A stretch of DNA of 64,000 nucleotides, from the NCBI GenBank assembly GCA_033816765.1, contig CM066295.1:2728001-2792000 (forward strand), read 5' to 3'. Both the position numbers and the translations under genes were made by a program. This DNA is from Nothopassalora personata. Its lineage: Eukaryota > Ascomycota > Dothideomycetes > Mycosphaerellales > Mycosphaerellaceae. The notes under the pieces were generated by a model. That model searched no databases. It was given only the letters and a program-made list of their open reading frames with translations, and had not been told where the DNA came from. Of this stretch, positions 21,976 to 30,172 are shown piece after piece. Every line of letters begins with the position of its first letter. Position 1 is the first letter of the stretch.

Positions 21976-22171
21976 TGTCACGAGACAGCACTTTCACTCA
22001 CTGCCCCGCGACACGTCATCGGTCGCAGCCCCGCGCGCTAGCGGCCGCTAGCGCCCGCTAGCTTACTTCGCGTTCCCTTATCTTCTCGCGCGTACCTTCG
22101 ACCTCTTAGATAGCTCGCGTAACTACATATGTCTCTACCCGTACCTATAGTAGTCCCTCTCGCCCGTGACA
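21976..22171 (+). repeat. 5' LTR of element C
   Basis: 196 bp, TGTCACGAG to CGCCCGTGACA. It includes a perfect 20-bp palindrome at 22035-22054 (GCGCTAGCGGCCGCTAGCGC) and, at 22117-22125, GCGTAACTA, the sequence complementary to the downstream primer site. If self-priming is right, transcription starts close to 22117. Confidence 0.95.
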
Positions 22172-22173
22172 GT

Positions 22174-22182
22174 TAGTTACGC
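22174..22182 (+). promoter_or_regulatory. Self-complementary primer-binding site of element C
   Basis: TAGTTACGC starts 2 nt after the 5' LTR and is the exact reverse complement of GCGTAACTA inside the LTR (22117-22125). No tRNA-type TGG start is present. This matches the layout of self-priming Tf1/sushi-group elements, in which the RNA 5' end folds onto the PBS. Confidence 0.65.
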
Positions 22183-22274
22183 CTTTCTTCAAAGCAGAGA
22201 GCTGACCTCTGCGCGACACCGACACCGAGAACCGCCAGGACGCGCGACCAAAGTCCGCGACACGACCCGACTTC

Positions 22275-24530
22275 ATGGACAACGAACAGCAACAGCAACC
22301 GCCCTTCTCAAGGCAGCGCCGACAGCGCGAACGCGAGTCCTCCATTCCAGCAGAGCTGCTGAATAGAGGCGCCGATGACCCAGAACTTCAAGCACACGTA
22401 CGATCTATGCTAAGCCCAGGAGACCGTGACAACATGCATCCGGATCGCCTCACGCGTATCCAGCAAGACCAGCAAGAGGGTAAGGGAAACATGTCGCCAC
22501 CAGGCGGCATAGGCAAGTCTCCTCTCTCTCAAGTACAGACTCATCAATCCCAAACCCAACCACTCGAAACGCAAGATACCATGCGAGCCGAGTCGCAGTC
22601 GCAACAGCCTGCCGAGTCTTCCACACGACCAAGCAGCCGGCGACAAGGTAAGCAGCCAGTTGAGGACACTAACTTGTCCGGCTACGAGGATGATGGGCAA
22701 GGCATCGACTTGACCTCTGCCCACGACCCAGATGCACCACCACGATTCGATGCGATCGACCGCGATAACGCCGAATTCACATACGATCCCGCCAACTATC
22801 GACTCGCCGACGCCACTGCGTTCCAGAGACAAGTCAACCTACGCCCGGTCACGATCTACCTCAGCGTCAAGAGTACAGTGGACGGATACGCCAAGCTTAA
22901 GACGGCCTTCAACTCTAACCGCGAACTCACAAAGCGATATCGTGAGGAACGCAACGCAGCATTACAAGAGCGGGATGAAGCAGAAGAGAGGCTCGAAGAG
23001 GCCAAGAATGCTATCGACATCATTACCCAGGATCGCGACGAGATCGTGCAGGAGCGAGACGAACGAGACGCCGATGCAAAAACCCACGAGGAGCGCGTGC
23101 GCCAACTCGAGGATGAGCTCAAGAACGAGGACAGGATTCCCGAGGACTACATGTTGAAGGCCACTCACAAGCGCATCACTGACGAGTTGTCCAACCGCAT
23201 TACTACAGCAAATGGCAACCTCGACCAGGCAGAAGATGAGCTCGAGCAGTACAAGAACGAGGTCAACGAGCTGAAGAACGAGATTGTGCACCTCAAGACA
23301 CAAGCTCGCCTGAACGAGTCGACCGAGCGACCCCGTACCTTCCACGAACAGCTTGAGCATCAACGCCGTCGAGACCAAGGTCACCAAGAACGCGACCCTG
23401 GCTTGGACGGATTCCCACAGGCTGGCGCTCGCCGTTCTCAGACACCAGCAGGTCAGGCTCGGCAAGATCGTGACAGACCTCGCACTGGACACGATCGACG
23501 CCGTGAGCGCCATGCTTCGGTCCTAACACACAAGACCGACAACACTACCACGTTCGCGCAAGAACCTGACAAGCGCTTCCCTCATCCCAAGGAGTTCGAC
23601 AACACTGCTGAATCCCCATCCTATAGGGACTGGAAGGACAGCTGCAAGGACGCCATCAGCGCAAGATACACACCTCAGACCCCGTGTATTGACATCTTCA
23701 ACTACATCAAGCGTCACACCTCCGGTACGCCCAAAGACATCTTCTTGCTTGCAATCGAGAATGACTCTTGGGGCTCGCTAGAGGACATGTGGGACGAGCT
23801 GGACGAGAACTTCGGCGAGAACCCGCGTGACGTTGCACTCAAGGCAGGCCGCGAGCTTATACAGCTCCGCCAGAAGAAGAATCAAGAATTTGCCGAGTAC
23901 ATCATCGAATACCGCCGCCTATCGGCTAAAGCAGGTGAGAAGCTGGTTACATACAAGCTATGGATCAGCTTGAACGAGTTCTGGATGCGCAAGATGGAGG
24001 ATCACCAACTGCTCGAGAACTTCTCTGAGTTCTGCCGCATTGCCAAGGACAAGGAGGAAGCCTGGAACACACTCAAGAGCATGCACGGCAAGAACAACGA
24101 GAACAAGGACAAGGACAAGGACAACGCCAATGCCGGCCAGCAGAACAACCGTCGTCAGCAGGGCAACGGCGGCCAGCAACAGCAGCAAGGTGGTTCTGGC
24201 TCCGGCGGTCAGCGCACACCACTCACCAACAACACGCTCACTGTCACCACGCGAAGCCAGAACACAGGCCCTGCCGTCCGCATCATCCCTCGCAAGTACG
24301 GCAACCTGCCCAAGCTCACCGACGAAGTCCGCGACCAGTGCCGCCGTGAAGGCCGATGTTTCCGCTGTCGAGAGCCTGACCACACCGGCCTCGACCCCGT
24401 GTGCATTCTTCACAACTCGCGTGGCAAGTGGCGCACTGGCGATGTCGATCGAGAGACCCCAATCGCCCTCAACGCCATGACCGATGCACCGGCCCTTCCC
24501 ATTGAAGCAGCTCCTCAGGGAAATGCTTAG
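22275..24530 (+). CDS. gag: Gag polyprotein of element C
   Basis: 751 aa from the ATG at 22275. The N-terminal third is Gln/Ser/Pro-rich and disordered-looking. A long heptad-like charged stretch at about residues 205-345 predicts a coiled coil. The capsid-like region lies near 430-610 (YRDWKDSCKDAISARY onwards; retrotransposon gag type). A Gln/Asn/Gly-rich linker precedes a Cys/His knuckle near residue 695 with spacing CX2CX4HX6C (CFRCREPDHTGLDPVC), unlike the usual CX2CX4HX4C. It forms the virus-like particle and packages element RNA (family knowledge). The last codons, CAG GGA AAT GCT TAG, contain the slippery heptamer. There is no RIP damage. Confidence 0.9.
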   Translation: MDNEQQQQPPFSRQRRQRERESSIPAELLNRGADDPELQAHVRSMLSPGDRDNMHPDRLTRIQQDQQEGKGNMSPPGGIGKSPLSQVQTHQSQTQPLETQDTMRAESQSQQPAESSTRPSSRRQGKQPVEDTNLSGYEDDGQGIDLTSAHDPDAPPRFDAIDRDNAEFTYDPANYRLADATAFQRQVNLRPVTIYLSVKSTVDGYAKLKTAFNSNRELTKRYREERNAALQERDEAEERLEEAKNAIDIITQDRDEIVQERDERDADAKTHEERVRQLEDELKNEDRIPEDYMLKATHKRITDELSNRITTANGNLDQAEDELEQYKNEVNELKNEIVHLKTQARLNESTERPRTFHEQLEHQRRRDQGHQERDPGLDGFPQAGARRSQTPAGQARQDRDRPRTGHDRRRERHASVLTHKTDNTTTFAQEPDKRFPHPKEFDNTAESPSYRDWKDSCKDAISARYTPQTPCIDIFNYIKRHTSGTPKDIFLLAIENDSWGSLEDMWDELDENFGENPRDVALKAGRELIQLRQKKNQEFAEYIIEYRRLSAKAGEKLVTYKLWISLNEFWMRKMEDHQLLENFSEFCRIAKDKEEAWNTLKSMHGKNNENKDKDKDNANAGQQNNRRQQGNGGQQQQQGGSGSGGQRTPLTNNTLTVTTRSQNTGPAVRIIPRKYGNLPKLTDEVRDQCRREGRCFRCREPDHTGLDPVCILHNSRGKWRTGDVDRETPIALNAMTDAPALPIEAAPQGNA

Positions 24531-24558
24531 CTCCTCAACACAGTCGCGTTGACGGAGC
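24518..24558 (+). promoter_or_regulatory. Probable -1 programmed frameshift site, element C
   Basis: Heptamer GGGAAAT at 24518-24524 is phased G GGA AAT in the gag frame. After a 5-nt spacer, a hairpin follows: GCTCC+TCAAC (24530-24539) pairs with GTTGA and GGAGC (24548-24552 and 24554-24558) with a single bulged C at 24553. The gag stop is at 24528-24530. The pol frame is open from 24506, so only about 25 nt allow the shift, and the heptamer lies inside them. Confidence 0.75.
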
Positions 24559-27500
24559 GCCTCACGAATCCACGAGTCACGAACACGAAGGACCAGAACA
24601 CGAGCAAGGATATGAGATGCTTGCCCAAGAGGAGGAATATCTGTGTGCAGTAACAGCTGAGGGTGACACCCATACGCCTATACATGTACAACCAACGCAT
24701 GGAAAGCACATGGTGTGCGCCAGCACTGTAACTAGCACATCAGGTAGGAAAGCAAAAGCTCTCACCCTCTCTGACACTGGTGCCTCTTCCAAGTTCACTG
24801 ACCCAAGATTCGTCCGCGCAAATAACATACCTACATTCAAGCTTGATAGACCCCGTAGGCTCCGCTTGGCCAACGGATCTACTGCCCGCCTCTTAGAGGC
24901 GGCACTGATGGACATCACCATCGGTGGGCACACCAGCCAAGAGCTCTGCTACATCACGGACTTGGACAAGTACGACATTGTCCTCGGCATTTCATGGCTT
25001 GAAGAACATGACCCGTCCTGCAGTTTCAAGAACAAGACACTCTCATTCGATAAGCCCTTCTGCTACCAGTCTCATTGCGAGGGCAGCAGACCATGCACTA
25101 TTGTCATGGACGCAACGAGCAAGTCCAATACACCAAAACCCGCACCACCGAAAGTGGTCCCGCCAGAACCGGACCCGGACATATGCTTCATCAGCGCCGA
25201 CGCATTCTATCGAATGGCCAAACGCGCCCGCAAGCGGCAAGGCAGGCAACAAGAAGACAACGGCGAGATGTTCGCCCTGTGGCCCGAAGACTTCGACCCC
25301 AACGACGAACATGCCACTGCGTTCGCCATGTCTCCGGACGACTGGGAAATATTCATGAAGAAGAGCAAAGTGCAAGACCCCAAAGTCAAGCTACCACCGG
25401 AGTACCATGACATTGCGGATACCTTTAGGCACAAGAACGACTTCAAACTACCTGAGCATGGCCCTTCAGATCATGCCATCAACCTGAAGCCAGGCTCTGA
25501 GAACAATCTGCCGTACAAGAAAGCATTCAGCATGAACCCAGAACAATTGGCTGTCGTTAAGAAGTTCATTGACGACGGCATGGCCAACGGCACGGTCGAA
25601 CCCTCCAAGTCCGACATGTCGTCACCCGTTCTCATCGTAAAGAAGCCAGGAGGAGGGTTGCGCGTGTGCATTGACTACCGAGCCCTCAACGCACTCACCA
25701 TCAAAGACCGCTATCCCATCCCGTTGCTGCGAGAGACCCTCGAACGCGTGTGCAAGGCAAAGTGGTTCACGAAGCTTGATATCGTCGCAGCATTTAATAA
25801 CATGCGCATCCGCAAGGGAGATGAATGGATGACAGCCTTCATTACCAGATATGGGCTGTACCAGTTCAAAGTCCTCCCCTTCGGGCTCTGTAATGGGCCA
25901 AGCAGCTGGCAACGCAAGATCAACGAGATCCTCCGCGAATTCCTGGACGATTTTGTCACTGTGTATCTGGACGACGTCCTTATATACACGGATGGCTCAC
26001 TTGACGACCACCGAGCCCATGTCCGCAAAGTACTATTCAAACTGCGCGAAGCCGGTCTGCCAGTCGACATCGACAAGTGCGAATTCCATGTCAAGCGCAT
26101 CAAATATCTAGGCCTGATTATCACTACTGAAGGCGTCGACATGGACCCAGTTAAGATCGAGGCCATCATGAACTGGGAGACTCCTCGCAATGTCAAGGAC
26201 GTACTGGCCTTCCTAGGCTTCACAGGATTCTACCGCAAATTCATCTACGGATTCTCGAAGGTCACAGCCTGCCTCACGGACCTCACCAAGACGGGGGAAG
26301 GAAGCAAGGTTAACGGCAAGGTGTCCAAAGCAAAGAGACCGCCTTTCGTATGGACTCCACAGTGCGAAGCCGCATTCAAGGAACTCAAGCAGAGATTCAG
26401 CCAAGCCGGCATGCTTGCGCACTATCAACCAGGCGAACAGATCTGGGTTGAGACAGACTCAAGCGACTGGGTCAATGCAGCAGTGCTGTCACAGATGATC
26501 AATGGAGTACTTCGGCCTGTGGCTTTCTATTCCAAAAAGCTCAGTCCGCAAGAATGCAACTATGACATCTACGACAAAGAGCTGCTTGCCATTGTCAAGG
26601 CGTTCGAGGAGTGGCAGCCTGAGCTCATTTGTGCCACAGACGATAAGCCAGTCCGCGTGCTGTCGGACCACCGCAATCTGGAATACTTTATGACCACGAA
26701 GCAACTGAACAGGCGTCAAGCACGCTGGGCCGAGTTCCTTTCACAGTTCAACTTCAAGATCACGTATCGACCTGGAGTGCAGGGCACTAAGCCAGATGCT
26801 CTGACACGTCGTTCTCAAGACATTCCGGCGGGGGTGGATGACGAGAGAGTGCAGTATCAACAGCAAACCATCTTGAAACCGCACAACCTCGACATCGTTA
26901 CTCAATTCGCGATGCAGATCGATGACAACGAGGAATCTGCAATGCAAATGGACGCGCCATCGACCTATGTCCCACCCTCTGTTTGCGACTCAGATGACGA
27001 AGACGACACACCAAGCAACGAGGAACCTGTTGAACCCGCCCAAGAACCTGTTCAAGAACTTGCGCAACCCGAAGATGCCCCCCCTGTTCAAGAACTTGCG
27101 CAACCCGAAGATGCCCCCGACCAAGATGACACCGATGATCAGCCAGAAGAAGCCTTGTGCGAAGAAGCATATAACAGCAAGACTGTGAAAGCCCACATGC
27201 AGCGTCTGAAGACCGACCTGCAGCAAGGACGTACCAACGCGTGGCTCCAGCAACAGAAAATAGCAGCTTCAGATTGCGAGATCATCATGGACCGGTTATA
27301 TGTCAACAAAGCCCTATACGTCCCTGCATTCCAGAACCTTCGCACCAGAATAGTGAAGCGATACCACGACGGTAGAGCTGCAGGGCACCAAGGCATCGCC
27401 AGGACCTTCAACCTGCTGCAGAGACAGAATCTGTTTTGGCCTAACATGGCTAGCGATGTCGCCCGGTACGTGCGATACTGCATCATATGCCGGAGATCTA

Positions 27501-29098
27501 CACCGTCTCGACTGCTTAAGCAGGGTACACTGTCCTCGCATTCAACCCCAAGCTACGAATGGAAGCATATTGCAGTGGACTTCATCGTCGACCTACCGCC
27601 TAGCAAAGACCCGGAGACGGGACTGGTTTACAAACATATCATGACCGTCACTGACATGCTCACCAAGCGAGTTCGCCTGCTGCCTACGAACGACTTGTCA
27701 GCCGAGCATGCAGCGCTACTATTCCACAAGCACATCTTTCCATTGCACGGTCTGCCGGAGGTTATCGTCAGTGACCGCGGCACGCAATTTGTCAGTGCGC
27801 TCTTCCGAAGACTTTGCGCGCGTCTTGGCATCAAGCAAAATCTTTCTACGGCCTTCCATCCAGAGACCGACGGACAATCCGAGCGCACCAACCAGGCACT
27901 TGAACAGTATCTTCGCGCCTACGCCAACTATCAGCAAGACAACTGGGTTCAACTACTTCCGGATGCCGAGTTCGCTCTTAACAACCACCAGTCCGCTAGC
28001 ACCGGCATGACACCCTTCTTTGCAGACACCGGTCGCCACCCACGGATGGAATTCACGAGCCTTGCGAGACCACAAATCACTGCCAGAGAAGTACCCAATG
28101 TCGAAGCCGCTAACAATCTGGTTGACAACATGCAGAGCACTCAGCAGCACATGCACGAAGTACTCGAGTCCATGCGCCAGGAGCGACTCGATGAGCTGAG
28201 AGATGCACACGCATTTGCACAAGCACGCACCGCCGATGCCGCCAACGCCCGGCGTGCACCAGCGCCTGCCTACAAGCCTGGTGACATGGTTCTGCTGGAT
28301 GCCCGTGATATCAAGACCACGCGCCCAAGCAAGAAGCTTGACCACAAGTACCTTGGGCCGTTCAAGGTCACAAGGACCGTGGGCAGGCGCTCGTACGAAC
28401 TCGAGCTTAGCGACGGCATGCAAATACACAATGTGTTTCACACAAGCAAGCTGCGGCGAGCAGCCGACGAGGGGATGCCTGGACAGCGTGAGCCAACACC
28501 GGCGCCTGTGATCGTCGAACGCGAGGGCCAGGCATCCGAGGAGCATGAGGTGGATGACTTGGTGGATTCAAAGATCAGGTACAACGACGTCTGGTACATG
28601 GTGCGATGGAAAGACAACACACAGAACTGGGCAAAATGGACTGCAGTGTTACCAGGATGCGAAGAGCTCGCCATTGCCTTCCATCAGCGGTACCCTGACA
28701 AACCTAAGCCTGCCTTCGACGGACTCGAGACAGTCACTCAGTACGGCCTGGCAGTGATCCTCGATGTGCAGTACACACCAACTCTACAAGACGAAGGATT
28801 CCTGTCCGCGGCCGCAGGTGAGCCACTCTACGCTGACGGCATGACGACATCGCCTTCTGGTAAGCCTTGCGAAGGTCACTGTCACTCCACGACACGCATT
28901 GCACATGATGAAGCCCAAGAAACAAGCAATGGCAGTGCTGCCAGCAATGGCGCACGGCACGCTTCAGGCACTGAACGCAATAGCACAGTCACAGGAGCTC
29001 CTTCTTTCAGGAGGGGGGGTACTGTCACGAGACAGCACTTTCACTCACTGCCCCGCGACACGTCATCGGTCGCAGCCCCGCGCGCTAGCGGCCGCTAG
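24524..29098 (+). CDS. pol: Pol polyprotein of element C (PR-RT-RH-IN-chromodomain), expressed by frameshift
   Basis: The pol frame is entered at 24524 if the -1 shift occurs; the first ATG is 24617 (1493 aa from there, residue numbers below). Domains in order: aspartic protease with LSDTGAS at 51-57; reverse transcriptase with the LRVCIDYRALN segment and YLDD at 450-453; RNase H starting ETDSSDW near 612; the integrase zinc module (two His near 916-922, CIIC at about 955-958); the DDE core with VDF near 987, VSDRGTQF near 1051 and the HPETDGQSERTN segment near 1081; and a chromodomain-like end (EVDDLVDSKIRYNDVWYMVRW) near 1310-1360. The frame crosses the polypurine tract and stops 76 bases into the 3' LTR. 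A 36-bp unit is duplicated in tandem at 27047-27118. Confidence 0.9.
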   Translation, partial: CLAPQHSRVDGAPHESTSHEHEGPEHEQGYEMLAQEEEYLCAVTAEGDTHTPIHVQPTHGKHMVCASTVTSTSGRKAKALTLSDTGASSKFTDPRFVRANNIPTFKLDRPRRLRLANGSTARLLEAALMDITIGGHTSQELCYITDLDKYDIVLGISWLEEHDPSCSFKNKTLSFDKPFCYQSHCEGSRPCTIVMDATSKSNTPKPAPPKVVPPEPDPDICFISADAFYRMAKRARKRQGRQQEDNGEMFALWPEDFDPNDEHATAFAMSPDDWEIFMKKSKVQDPKVKLPPEYHDIADTFRHKNDFKLPEHGPSDHAINLKPGSENNLPYKKAFSMNPEQLAVVKKFIDDGMANGTVEPSKSDMSSPVLIVKKPGGGLRVCIDYRALNALTIKDRYPIPLLRETLERVCKAKWFTKLDIVAAFNNMRIRKGDEWMTAFITRYGLYQFKVLPFGLCNGPSSWQRKINEILREFLDDFVTVYLDDVLIYTDGSLDDHRAHVRKVLFKLREAGLPVDIDKCEFHVKRIKYLGLIITTEGVDMDPVKIEAIMNWETPRNVKDVLAFLGFTGFYRKFIYGFSKVTACLTDLTKTGEGSKVNGKVSKAKRPPFVWTPQCEAAFKELKQRFSQAGMLAHYQPGEQIWVETDSSDWVNAAVLSQMINGVLRPVAFYSKKLSPQECNYDIYDKELLAIVKAFEEWQPELICATDDKPVRVLSDHRNLEYFMTTKQLNRRQARWAEFLSQFNFKITYRPGVQGTKPDALTRRSQDIPAGVDDERVQYQQQTILKPHNLDIVTQFAMQIDDNEESAMQMDAPSTYVPPSVCDSDDEDDTPSNEEPVEPAQEPVQELAQPEDAPPVQELAQPEDAPDQDDTDDQPEEALCEEAYNSKTVKAHMQRLKTDLQQGRTNAWLQQQKIAASDCEIIMDRLYVNKALYVPAFQNLRTRIVKRYHDGRAAGHQGIARTFNLLQRQNLFWPNMASDVARYVRYCIICRRSTPSRLLKQGTLSSHSTPSYEWKHIAVDFIVDLPPSKDPETGLVYKHIMTVTDMLTKRVRLLPTNDLSAEHAALLFHKHIFPLHGLPEVIVSDRGTQFVSALFRRLCARLGIKQNLSTAFHPETDGQSERTNQALEQYLRAYANYQQDNWVQLLPDAEFALNNHQSASTGMTPFFADTGRHPRMEFTSLARPQITAREVPNVEAANNLVDNMQSTQQHMHEVLESMRQERLDELRDAHAFAQARTADAANARRAPAPAYKPGDMVLLDARDIKTTRPSKKLDHKYLGPFKVTRTVGRRSYELELSDGMQIHNVFHTSKLRRAADEGMPGQREPTPAPVIVEREGQASEEHEVDDLVDSKIRYNDVWYMVRWKDNTQNWAKWTAVLPGCEELAIAFHQRYPDKPKPAFDGLETVTQYGLAVILDVQYTPTLQDEGFLSAAAGEPLYADGMTTSPSGKPCEGHCHSTTRIAHDEAQETSNGSAASNGARHASGTERNSTVTGAPSFRRGGTVTRQHFHSLPRDTSSVAAPRASGR
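29009..29022 (+). promoter_or_regulatory. Polypurine tract of element C
   Basis: AGGAGGGGGGGTAC abuts the 3' LTR and would prime plus-strand DNA synthesis. It is also translated as part of pol (RRGGTVT). Element D has nearly the same tract. Confidence 0.85.
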
Positions 29099-29218
29099 CG
29101 CCCGCTAGCTTACTTCGCGTTCCCTTATCTTCTCGCGCGTACCTTCGACCTCTTAGATAGCTCGCGTAACTACATATGTCTCTACCCGTACCTATAGTAG
29201 TCCCTCTCGCCCGTGACA
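29023..29218 (+). repeat. 3' LTR of element C
   Basis: 196 bp, identical to the 5' LTR by direct comparison. The pol stop codon lies inside it at 29096-29098. Confidence 0.95.
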
Positions 29219-29223
29219 GTATT

Positions 29224-29814
29224 ATATAACTCCCTCCGGTCGCTTATTCCTAGGGAGCTAATCCTTTTCCCGAATAGTATGTAGTTCGCTATGCTTCGTG
29301 CCTAGAGGCTTCGGCTAGAACCTGTAGCCCGTTACCCTATGTCTACACTTGTAGTCTATTGCGTTCCTAGATCTTCTACGTTTCTAAGTAGAGTGCGCGT
29401 GCGTATTACACTATATTGCGTAATTTATTCGATACGAATGTTCCTAACGGTATAAGATATCCGGTTCCTATTATTCGGCTTCCTATCGGTAGTCGTTCTA
29501 TAACGGTAGTTACTAGATTCTCGGTTGTTTCTATAAGTGGGTATCCCTAGGCTATGCCTCGTAGGGTGTCGAGTGTCTTATTAAACTTAATAGAATATAG
29601 CTTCCTTCGTCTACCTATCTTAGGTAGGAATTCCTCGTGCCTTCTTTATAGGTAGATAATTATGTCGTACAGTTTCTTAGGTATATCTACCGTAAAGGTA
29701 AGTTGTTCGTTGTCGTCGTTAGTGTCGCTCTCTTCTCCTTCGGAGGAATCTTCTTCGCTTAATTCTTCCGGATCCTGTTCTTCCTCGATAGTATCTAGCC
29801 CGGTGGTTTCTTAA
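29224..29814 (-). pseudogene. Element B internal segment between C and D
   Basis: 591 bp of RIP-affected element B, presumably the gag/pol junction region on the minus strand. It is TA-rich with no usable frame. The two younger elements landed at its two ends. Confidence 0.6.
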
Positions 29815-29819
29815 CTTTC

Positions 29820-30003
29820 TGTCACGGGCAGCCCGCGACCCTTCACTGACGATGCGTCGTCCCGGCGGAACCTCGGACCTTCCGCATCGGGTTAGCGCGG
29901 CTTGGCGATGCTTTATCTGTCCGCCGCGCCTCGCGCTCCTCTTTCGTAGCTTCGTAGAACAACAACTATCTCATTCGGACCCTATGGTACGCGCGCCCTT
30001 ACA
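29820..30003 (+). repeat. 5' LTR of element D
   Basis: 184 bp, TGTCACGGGC to GCGCCCTTACA. It contains GTAGAACAA at 29954-29962, complementary to the primer site. It carries TCTGTCC where the 3' LTR has TCTATCC, the only difference. Confidence 0.95.
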
Positions 30004-30005
30004 GT

Positions 30006-30014
30006 TTGTTCTAC
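30006..30014 (+). promoter_or_regulatory. Self-complementary primer-binding site of element D
   Basis: TTGTTCTAC begins 2 nt after the LTR, the same offset as in C, and is the exact reverse complement of GTAGAACAA in the LTR at 29954-29962. Confidence 0.65.
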
Positions 30015-30172
30015 CTCCCTACCCAGATCGCGGATCCAGGTAAGGGACGCGTAACAACAGGAACAGACTCACAGAACCGCGCACGGCGTAGATACAGAAC
30101 TCGCGACTCGCAACATCGCAACAGAGGCAAACGGATTCAGAACACGGAACACGGTAAGGCACTAAGCAACAG

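Larger units (their letters stand above)
21976..29218 (+). mobile_element. Element C: intact Gypsy chromovirus-type LTR retrotransposon
   Basis: 7243 bp, with 196-bp LTRs (21976-22171 and 29023-29218) that I find identical base for base, and the TSD GTATT at 21971-21975 and 29219-29223. It carries a complete gag frame (22275-24530) and a complete pol frame in the -1 phase. The polypurine tract lies directly before the 3' LTR. The primer-binding site matches its own LTR rather than a tRNA end. There is no sign of RIP, although it sits inside a heavily RIP-mutated element, so the insertion is young and followed the RIP of B. Confidence 0.95.

Noticed and set aside
27953..28546. 197-codon minus-strand frame in element C
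   Set aside because: Shadow of the pol integrase region.
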